In this document: one piece after another, positions 56,934-64,000 of the stretch
Layout of the letters: every line of letters begins with the position of its first letter
Position numbering within the stretch: the first letter of the stretch is position 1
Assembly: GCA_023249305.1 (NCBI GenBank)
Contig: JAHFCU010000008.1
Location: forward strand, 1-64,000
Source of the DNA: Gemmatimonadota bacterium
GTDB lineage: Bacteria > Gemmatimonadota > Gemmatimonadetes > Gemmatimonadales > Gemmatimonadaceae
Reading direction: 5' to 3'
DNA length: 64,000 nucleotides
Notes under the pieces: model-generated
The model's input: the letters and a program-made list of their open reading frames with translations, nothing else
The model's database searches: none
Told to the model about the DNA's origin: nothing
Position numbers and translations under genes: made by a program

Positions 56934-58597
56934 TCGCCACCTGGATGGTCGCGTCCATGGCGCTCGCCGCCGCGCTCGGCGCCGCCGCATTGCTGCTCGA
57001 ACGGGCGCTCCGCCTGCTCAGCCGACAGGGACGCGCGCCGTGGACCGTTGCCATCGTCGGTGCGGTCGCGTGGCCGGTGCTCTCCTCCGCGCTTGCGCGG
57101 CCTGACCTGCAGGTCGCCACCGTGCGGGCACTCAACGTCGTCTCACGCGCAACGGTCGCGCTCCCCGAACCTTCGCTCGACACGACGGTGTCGTGGCTCG
57201 CGCGACTGCAAACGCTCGACCAGCCGCTGCTCGTCGCCTGGCTGGTCTTTTCGGCGCTCTTGCTGTTGCGCATGGTCTGGGCGATGGCCGCGCTGCATCG
57301 CGCCGCCCATCGGGCGCCGCTCACGGTGGTTGACGACACCGCGGTGCGCATGACCGCCGACATCGGGCCAGCGGTGTTCGCGCTCTGGAACTCGCACCTC
57401 TTGCTCCCACGCTGGCTCCTGGACCTCGACGAACCGCTGCGCCGCCTGGTGATGGCGCACGAGCGCGAACACGTGCGCGCCCGTGATCCGCAGCTCATTG
57501 TCGCGACGTTCGTCCTTGTCGCGCTCATGCCGTGGAATGCCCCGCTGTGGTGGCTCGCGCGGCGGCTGCGCACCGCCTCGGAACTCGATTGCGACGCCCG
57601 CGTGCTGCGGGCCGGCGCCGACGCCCACACCTACGGCCATCTCCTACTCCTCATCGCCCAGCGGCAGGCAAACGCACGGTTCCTGCCGATGATGGCGGGC
57701 GCTCCATCCACCCTGCACGCAAGGATCATCGCCATGTCAGTTCAGCGTCCACCAAGGCCGGCCCTGCGGGCCGCGTTCCTTTCGGTCGTCGCGCTCGCCC
57801 TGCTCGCACTCGGCGCAAGTCCGGCGCTCGCGCGCCCTCTCGCGAGCGCGCGGCTGGTTCTTCCGTCAATGCTCGCGCCGATACCTCAGGGTGCGCAGCC
57901 GACGAAGGCTCCAGCGACTACGCCGACTGCCGTCCCCACGAAGGCGACAGTGAAAGACGTGCAATATGCGGTGCCTCGGAACGCGACCAAGGACACCGGC
58001 ACCGCGAAAACGGCAAAGCCGGTGGTGACGGTCCTGATCGACAAACAGGTGGTGATGGCGCCAGGCTCGGCCGCGCCGCGCTATCCGGAAATTCTCAAGA
58101 GTGCCGGCATCACCGGCAGCACGCACGTGATGTTCGTCGTCGACACGAACGGGAGCGTTGATGAGAGCACGCTGAAGGTGATCCGGACCGCGCATCCGCT
58201 CTTTGTTGAGGCGGTGAAGGTGGCGCTCCCCGGCCACCGGTTTCATCCTGCACTCGTCGGCAGTCGCCCCGTGAAACAACTCGTGCAGGTGGTCTACCGC
58301 TTCGCGACGGTGAAATTCCCCGCGCTTGACTCCGTGCAGACCGTGAAGAACGTGCCTGCCTTCGAGATCATGATCACCGGCAATGATCAGCAGCAACCCG
58401 CAATCTCCCGGCAGCCACTGGGAATCGCCGCGTCGCTGTACGTCGTTGATGGCATGCGTGTCTCTCGCGACAACGTAATGAAGTTGCCCGCGGAGAGAAT
58501 AGAGAAGGTCGAGGTGCTCAAGGGCGACGCCGCCCGCGCCAAATACGGCGACGACGGCAAGTACGGCGTGATCCTGATCACCACGAAGCCGAGGTAA
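56930..58597 (+). CDS. BlaR1-like M56 metalloprotease with TonB C-terminal and plug-like domains
   Basis: MAHEREHVRARDP (HExxH variant HEREH); PRYPEILKSAGITGSTHVMFVVDTNG; YVVDGMRVSRDNVMKLPAERIEKVEVLKGDAARAKYG. Confidence 0.88.
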   Translation: MIATWMVASMALAAALGAAALLLERALRLLSRQGRAPWTVAIVGAVAWPVLSSALARPDLQVATVRALNVVSRATVALPEPSLDTTVSWLARLQTLDQPLLVAWLVFSALLLLRMVWAMAALHRAAHRAPLTVVDDTAVRMTADIGPAVFALWNSHLLLPRWLLDLDEPLRRLVMAHEREHVRARDPQLIVATFVLVALMPWNAPLWWLARRLRTASELDCDARVLRAGADAHTYGHLLLLIAQRQANARFLPMMAGAPSTLHARIIAMSVQRPPRPALRAAFLSVVALALLALGASPALARPLASARLVLPSMLAPIPQGAQPTKAPATTPTAVPTKATVKDVQYAVPRNATKDTGTAKTAKPVVTVLIDKQVVMAPGSAAPRYPEILKSAGITGSTHVMFVVDTNGSVDESTLKVIRTAHPLFVEAVKVALPGHRFHPALVGSRPVKQLVQVVYRFATVKFPALDSVQTVKNVPAFEIMITGNDQQQPAISRQPLGIAASLYVVDGMRVSRDNVMKLPAERIEKVEVLKGDAARAKYGDDGKYGVILITTKPR

Positions 58598-58608
58598 GAG
58601 CTCGGACG

Positions 58609-58640
58609 GCGGCCCCGGTCGCTGACGAGACCGGGGCCGC
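58609..58640 (+). terminator. Terminator-like hairpin
   Basis: GCGGCCCCGGTC-gctgacga-GACCGGGGCCGC; no T-run. Confidence 0.65.
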
Positions 58641-58739
58641 GCGCGCACTACCAGGCCTGGGTATGAGCGGTGGGCGGATTGCGGAACATCCATTGCTCAC
58701 GTCGCTTACAATTGAGGGATCTCCTCCCCCCGCCTGGCC

Positions 58740-59612
58740 ATGTCCAAAGCAGCCCCCCCAAGCCTCCGCGCCTTCGCCGCCACGCTCAAGGAGCGGCGCG
58801 ACGCCGCCTCGTTCGGCCTCCAGGTCAAGCAGAGCGCACAGCGGTGGGCCGACGACGTGCTCTCCGCGCTCTTTCCGCACTTCTGCGCCAAGACCTACCA
58901 GAGCGCCGGCGAACTCGAATCCGAACTCGTTCGGATGGAAAGCGAACTCGGCCGGATGATCGGACCGCTGCTCACGAGCAGTTCGTCAGTCGCGGAGGCG
59001 GCGAGCCCTCAGGAGAAGGCGCACGCCTTCTTCGAGACGCTCCCCGTCATTCACGCGGCGCTGCTCCTCGACGCCGAGGCGATCAATGCGGGCGACCCGG
59101 CCGCCGAGAGCCTCGATGAGGTGATCCTCGCCTATCCGGGCTTCATGGCGATCGCCATCCATCGGCTGGCGCATGAACTCTATCGCCTGCGGGTGCCGAT
59201 CTTCCCGCGCCTGCTCGGCGAGTATGCCCACCAGGTGACCGGCATAGACATCCACCCCGGCGCGACGATCGGTGCCTCGTTCGCGATTGACCACGGCACC
59301 GGGATCGTCGTCGGCGAGAGCACGATCATCGGCAACAACGTGAAGGTGTATCAGGGCGTCACGCTCGGTGCGCTGAGCGTGACGAAGAGCATGGCCCGTT
59401 CGAAGCGGCATCCCACCATCGAAGACAATGTCGTCATCTACGCGCAGGCGGTCATACTCGGCGGCGATACCGTGGTCGGTCACGACAGCGTCATCGGCGG
59501 CAATGTCTGGCTGACGCATAGTGTGCCGCCGCATTCACTGGTGCAGCACGAAGCCGATGTGACGGTGCGGCCAAAGGACGTGAACGGGACAGATGCCGTC
59601 GGCGCCGTTTAG
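58740..59612 (+). CDS. cysE: Serine O-acetyltransferase
   Basis: ITGIDIHPGATIGASFAIDHGTGIVVGESTIIGNNVKVYQGVTLGA hexapeptide repeats. Confidence 0.93.
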   Translation: MSKAAPPSLRAFAATLKERRDAASFGLQVKQSAQRWADDVLSALFPHFCAKTYQSAGELESELVRMESELGRMIGPLLTSSSSVAEAASPQEKAHAFFETLPVIHAALLLDAEAINAGDPAAESLDEVILAYPGFMAIAIHRLAHELYRLRVPIFPRLLGEYAHQVTGIDIHPGATIGASFAIDHGTGIVVGESTIIGNNVKVYQGVTLGALSVTKSMARSKRHPTIEDNVVIYAQAVILGGDTVVGHDSVIGGNVWLTHSVPPHSLVQHEADVTVRPKDVNGTDAVGAV

Positions 59613-60358
59613 CGTCCACCTGTACGCAAGTAGTCGGCGAAGTCGTTTGGCAGCGTGCTCTCGGTGATAGCGCGCGCGGCCGTCTCGACGTCGTAGGAAA
59701 CCCGCACACTCTCCACGCGCACCTCGCCGTTCGCCGCGACATCGAGCAACACGTAGCCCGCCCGCGGATCGCCATCCTTCGGGCGACCCACGCTCCCGGT
59801 GTTCACGTAGTGAATGCCCCCGACCGTGCGTTGCCACGGGATATGTGTATGGCCAAAACAGGCAATGTCTCCGGCGCGCAAGCCGAGCGCGTCGCCCATC
59901 TTGGCCAGGAACTCGTCACTGCGCTCCTGATGCACGTACACGGTGTTGAGCGCCTGATTGCCGTGGATGAGAGCGACCGTCGGTCCGCTGGCATGGCCGC
60001 CGAGCGGTCGAAGGTCGATGCGAAACGGCAAGCCACCCAGAAACGCTTTCGTCGCGGCCGATGTGTGCTCGAGCGTCCACCCGAACGACAGGTGCGACAG
60101 TTCCTCTTGTTGCGGGTCCTCGTAGCGGCAGCCGCAGTGCTTCGCGTGGGTGGCGACCGTCGAGTCATAGTTGCCGGCCACGCCATGAATGCCCACCGCG
60201 CGAAGCCGCGCCACCGTCTCATCCGGCCACGGCGCATAGCCAACGAGGTCGCCCAAATGGTACGTGGCGTCCGCATCGCGGCGCGCGCTGATATCGGCGA
60301 GCACGGCGTCGAGCGCCGGTAAGTTGGCGTGGATGTCGGAGATCAGTGCGTAGCGCAT
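59609..60358 (-). CDS. Metallophosphoesterase
   Basis: MRYALISDIHANLPALDAVL; YHLGDLVGY; GNYD; FGHTHIP. Confidence 0.93.
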   Translation of the reverse strand: MRYALISDIHANLPALDAVLADISARRDADATYHLGDLVGYAPWPDETVARLRAVGIHGVAGNYDSTVATHAKHCGCRYEDPQQEELSHLSFGWTLEHTSAATKAFLGGLPFRIDLRPLGGHASGPTVALIHGNQALNTVYVHQERSDEFLAKMGDALGLRAGDIACFGHTHIPWQRTVGGIHYVNTGSVGRPKDGDPRAGYVLLDVAANGEVRVESVRVSYDVETAARAITESTLPNDFADYLRTGGR

Positions 60359-60415
60359 GCGCGTGTCGGGGGGCGATGAGTGGGGCGCGGCCGATAACGT
60401 GGCCAATGGTCTGGT

Positions 60416-61507
60416 CTACGGAGCAGTCACCGCCACGGCGCCGTAGAAGCGGCGGCGGAACGCGAGCGCGACATTCACCAGGCCAATCAGCACGGGCACC
60501 TCGACGAGCGGTCCGATGACCGTCGCAAATGCCTGGTCGGAACTGATGCCGAACACCGCCACGGCGACGGCGATCGCCAGCTCAAAGTCATTACTCGCCG
60601 CCGTCAGCGACACGGTCACGTTCTGTTCGTACGAGGCGCCCACGGCGCGCGCCTTGGCGGAGAAGAACGTGATGAAGAACATCGCCACGAAGTACAGCGT
60701 GAGCGGAATCGCCACGCGCAGCACGTCGAACGGGAGTTGCACGATGAGGTTCCCCTTCAGCGAGAACATCACGACGATCGTGAAGAGCAGCGCCACCAGC
60801 GTCATCGGGCTCACGCGCGGAATGAACACGTGGTCGTACCACTTGGCCCCTTTGATGCGCAGAAGCACGAGGCGACTCACGAGCCCGGCGACCAGCGGAA
60901 TGCCGAGGTAGATGCCAACGGTTGTGGCGATCTCGCTCACGGCCACGTGCACGGTGACGCTCGCCATGCCGAAGAGCGGCGGAAGGAACGTCAGGAAGAC
61001 CCAGGCGTACACGCCGTACAGCAGCACCTGGAAGATCGCGTTGAGCGCCACGAGTCCCGCGACGAGATCCTTGTCACCCTTGGCGAGGTCATTCCACACC
61101 AAGACCATCGCGATGCACCGCGCGAGCCCCACCAGGATAAGCCCCTGCGCGTAGCCCGGCAGGTCCGCGAGCAGGAAGATGGCGAGCACGAACATCACGA
61201 GCGGCCCGATGATCCAGTTCTGCAACAGCGACAGCGCGAGAACGCGTCCATTCTGGAACGCAGCGCCCAGTTTCTCGTAGCGCACCTTCGCCAGCGGTGG
61301 ATACATCATCAGCACAAGTCCAATGGCGATCGGGATGTTGGTCGTCCCCATCTGCACGCGTTCGATCCACTGATCCACGCCAGGCAGGGCGTACCCGAGC
61401 GCAACGCCCACCGCCATCGCGAGGAAGATCCACAGGGTGAGCCAGCGGTCGAGCGCCGAGAGCTTCGCGCTGATAGAGTCCGCCGTCGCCGACGTACGTG
61501 CGCTCAC
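60416..61507 (-). CDS. arsB/acr3: ACR3-family arsenite efflux permease
   Basis: [40 protein letters not shown] start. Confidence 0.94.
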   Translation of the reverse strand: MSARTSATADSISAKLSALDRWLTLWIFLAMAVGVALGYALPGVDQWIERVQMGTTNIPIAIGLVLMMYPPLAKVRYEKLGAAFQNGRVLALSLLQNWIIGPLVMFVLAIFLLADLPGYAQGLILVGLARCIAMVLVWNDLAKGDKDLVAGLVALNAIFQVLLYGVYAWVFLTFLPPLFGMASVTVHVAVSEIATTVGIYLGIPLVAGLVSRLVLLRIKGAKWYDHVFIPRVSPMTLVALLFTIVVMFSLKGNLIVQLPFDVLRVAIPLTLYFVAMFFITFFSAKARAVGASYEQNVTVSLTAASNDFELAIAVAVAVFGISSDQAFATVIGPLVEVPVLIGLVNVALAFRRRFYGAVAVTAP

Positions 61508-61547
61508 GAGATGCCCTCGAGCGAGGTCACGCGATACGCACCGTGTG

Positions 61548-62014
61548 TCACGGCAGCGGACGCCGCATGACCGTTGCTGACGCTGGGCACACCGCCTTGA
61601 ACTCGCCCGAGTGCTGCACGTCCTCCGGCACCTCGTCGCGCGCAACCTGCGTGAAGCCGAAGTGCGGGAAGTACTCTTCGGCTGTGGTGGTGAGCAGGTA
61701 AAGGGCGTGAATGCCACGCGCCTCGGCATCCGAGATCACGCGCGCCACGAGCGTGCGGCCGAGCCCCTTCGACCGCCATGCCGGCGCCACCGCGACCGAT
61801 CGCAGCAGCGCATGCTCGGCGCACACCTCAAGGCCCGCGACGCCGACGATCTCGCCAGTAGCCTCCGCCACCACGAAGGAGGGGAGCGCATCGCGCACAC
61901 CGTCGAGCGGCAATGTGCTCTCTGTGAGCAACCGCTCAACCGCGGCAAGATCGGACGGCTGCGCGGCGCGCAGCTGCGCTTCGACTCCGATTGTTGCTCC
62001 ACGCCTGGTCAGCA
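61548..62014 (-). CDS. GNAT acetyltransferase, ArsN-like
   Basis: [51 protein letters not shown]; inside arsenic operon; start approximate. Confidence 0.8.
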
Positions 62015-62031
62015 TACGCGTCACCTCGAGT

Positions 62032-63051
62032 TCAGCAGCACCCCTTTGGCCCGCATCCGCATCCACCGCCGTTCTCTTTCATAGCCGCTCCGAGCGTCGC
62101 CAGCTCGCGCTTCGGCTTGGCCTTACGCTCGGCGGCGGCGGGCGAAGCCGCCGCCGCTCGCGGGGCGCCGCCCGGCTTTGTCGCGCGAACGAAGGCGCTC
62201 ATCACCTTTCCGTCCACCAGATCAACGAGCGCCATGTCGAGTCCGGTGCCCTGAATGAGCGCCGCGGCATCGGCGCGCGTGTATATGCGCGTCGGTTCGA
62301 TGCTCGCGTCGGTGAAGCCCACCTCGGTCAGCAGCGCGATGAACTCCCGCTCCTCGAGCGCGCCCGCCACGCACCCCGTCCACAGCGCCATGTTCTCCTT
62401 CACCACCGCGGGCAGCCCCTCGCGCACCACGACGTCGCTCACCGCGAAACGGCCGCCGGGCTTCAGCACGCGGAATGCGTCCTTCAGCACCGCCCGCTTG
62501 TCTCCTGACAAGTTGATCACGCAGTTGGAGATGATCACGTCCACCGTGTTCGCCGGCAATGGGATGGATTCGATATGGCCTTTGAGAAACTCGACGTTCG
62601 TCGCGCCCGCCTTCGCCTTGTTCTCGAGTGCGAGCGCAAGCATCTCATCGGTCATGTCGAGGCCGTATGCCTTGCCTGTTCGCCCGACGCGCTTGGCCGA
62701 GAGCAGCACGTCAATGCCGCCACCAGAGCCGAGGTCGAGCACCACTTCGCCTTCGGCCAGTTCGGCGAGCGCGGTCGGATTGCCACAGCCGAGCGACGCC
62801 AGCAGCGCCTCGGACGGAATGCCGGCGATTTCACCGGCCTCGTAGAGGTCCGATGTGATCGGATCCCACGACTCACTGGTCGCGCCGCAGCAGCCGCTCG
62901 ATCCGTCCGCGGGGCCGCAGCCGCAGGCGCCTTGCGTGGCGCCATCAGTCACACGTTGCGCCGCGGCGCCGTAGCGCGCGCGCACCGTGTCGCGAATCTC
63001 GTCGAGCGTCATTTGTGACCTTGCCGAGTCTTGTGTTGCGGTAGTGCTCAT
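62032..63051 (-). CDS. arsM: Arsenite methyltransferase
   Basis: VLDLGSGGGIDVLLSAKRVG; IISNCVINLSGDKRAVLKDAFRVLKPGGRFAVSD; Cys-rich tail GCGCGPKGCC. Confidence 0.93.
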   Translation of the reverse strand: MSTTATQDSARSQMTLDEIRDTVRARYGAAAQRVTDGATQGACGCGPADGSSGCCGATSESWDPITSDLYEAGEIAGIPSEALLASLGCGNPTALAELAEGEVVLDLGSGGGIDVLLSAKRVGRTGKAYGLDMTDEMLALALENKAKAGATNVEFLKGHIESIPLPANTVDVIISNCVINLSGDKRAVLKDAFRVLKPGGRFAVSDVVVREGLPAVVKENMALWTGCVAGALEEREFIALLTEVGFTDASIEPTRIYTRADAAALIQGTGLDMALVDLVDGKVMSAFVRATKPGGAPRAAAASPAAAERKAKPKRELATLGAAMKENGGGCGCGPKGCC

Positions 63052-63072
63052 CGCCCCCTCGTGAATCAGGTA

Positions 63073-63088
63073 ATCAAGAAATGTTGAT
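63073..63088. promoter_or_regulatory. ArsR-type operator upstream of arsM
   Basis: ATCAA-gaaatg-TTGAT. Confidence 0.75.
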
Positions 63089-63111
63089 GAGTGGGATACG
63101 CGAACGGCCGG

Positions 63112-63453
63112 TCACCGGCAGCACGATCCCGTCCGGCGGATGGGGAGCACGCCTTTGTGCGGCTGCATTGCCACCGCGAGGTCGTGCACGTCGGCTAGGG
63201 CACCGGGGACGATCTTATAGTACGACCAGCGTCCCTCGCGCCGATCGGTGACGACTCCCGCCTCCTTAAGCACGCGCAAGTGAAACGAGAGCCGAGACTG
63301 CGCCGCACCCAGCTCATCCTGCAGTTCGCACACGCACCGCTCGCGATCGCGCAGCATCTCGAGAATCGCGAGCCGCGTGGCGTCGGAGAGCGCATGAAAG
63401 AGCGATTCGGCGCGTGCGAGGTCAGGAAGGGCAGTGCGGGCGGCGGTGACCAT
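63112..63453 (-). CDS. arsR: ArsR-family metalloregulator
   Basis: ALSDATRLAILEMLRDRERCVCELQDELGAAQSRLSFHLRVLKEAGVV; CVC metal-binding pair. Confidence 0.95.
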   Translation of the reverse strand: MVTAARTALPDLARAESLFHALSDATRLAILEMLRDRERCVCELQDELGAAQSRLSFHLRVLKEAGVVTDRREGRWSYYKIVPGALADVHDLAVAMQPHKGVLPIRRTGSCCR

Positions 63454-63460
63454 GGTTCTC

Positions 63461-63488
63461 AATATATCAAGAAATATTGTTGCGTCAA
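63461..63488 (-). promoter_or_regulatory. arsR promoter with ArsR operator in the spacer
   Basis: Minus strand TTGACG-N16-TATATT; operator ATCAA-gaaata-TTGTT at 63466-63481; -10 ends 7 nt before ATG. Confidence 0.7.
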
Positions 63489-63504
63489 GGTCACCGGCCG
63501 AGGT

Positions 63505-64000
63505 TCAGAACTCCATCGTAATACCCGCGCTGGGCAGCCACCCGAGCAGCAGCTCCGGAGACCGTGTGACGGTGATGCGGTTGTTCGACGCTGAGGTCTT
63601 ATAATGAATGGCCGACGGGTTCTGCGTATCGAAGATGTTGAACACGTCCACAAACATCGTCATCGATCGCCGGCCGATGGTCACTTCGCGCGTCACACGG
63701 GCGTCCATGCGATGGTACCAAGGGAGGCGGTGCGCGCCGAGGTCTGTGACCGGGCCGTACACCGTGAGCACCGTGGGACTCTTGACTCCCTTGGAGTTCT
63801 TGACCGTGTCGAGCACGAACTGCACCGGCGATTCCGGCCACCCACTGTGCGCCTGCGCGGCGACGCTTACGTGCCAGCGCTTCTCCCCGGGGCTCCACGT
63901 GGCGTCGAGGTAGAATGTGTGCGGCTGGTCCCATGGGCGAACGACGTCCGTGACGCCCACGCGGTCGGTCACGCGCGCATGTGCGTAGCTCACCGCCCAG
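63505..64000 (-). CDS. TonB-dependent receptor, C-terminal fragment (continues beyond window)
   Basis: Barrel-like strands, MTMFVDVFNIFDTQNP, terminal GITMEF. Confidence 0.85.
   Translation of the reverse strand, partial: WAVSYAHARVTDRVGVTDVVRPWDQPHTFYLDATWSPGEKRWHVSVAAQAHSGWPESPVQFVLDTVKNSKGVKSPTVLTVYGPVTDLGAHRLPWYHRMDARVTREVTIGRRSMTMFVDVFNIFDTQNPSAIHYKTSASNNRITVTRSPELLLGWLPSAGITMEF

Overview
A 64 kb, high-GC chromosomal window whose gene content and sequence style suggest Gemmatimonadota (inference). It is mostly ordinary core and accessory coding sequence. I see no rRNA, tRNA, CRISPR array, transposase or phage. Recognisable loci: aconitase, patatin fused to ferredoxin, three APC permeases, kynureninase-like enzyme, PsuG, M16 and M28 peptidases, DsbA/VKOR pair, Ser/Thr kinase, acetyl-CoA synthetase, gamma-glutamyltransferase, aquaporin, heme O synthase, an Oar-like TonB receptor, LptF/LptG divergent from a giant SprA-like protein followed by a glutaminyl-cyclase-like M28 enzyme, pilB-pilT-pilC, pirin, BlaI/BlaR-like pair, CysE, and an arsenic operon (arsR-arsM-GNAT-ACR3). 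Main points for follow-up: (1) a sigma-54-type promoter followed by a c-di-GMP-I (GEMM)-like riboswitch ahead of a STAS-domain gene; (2) all six predicted signal peptidase I substrates I could read have Gln at mature +1, with a glutaminyl-cyclase-like gene beside sprA, resembling the Bacteroidetes 'Q-rule'; (3) families of intergenic inverted arrays made of degenerate decamers or heptamers, undescribed as far as I know; (4) a BlaR1-like M56/TonB/plug chimera with two phased BlaI-type operators; (5) a SAM-decarboxylase-like protein without its catalytic residues; (6) ArsR operators placed exactly in the arsR promoter spacer. Family calls come from reading protein motifs by eye; no database search was run.
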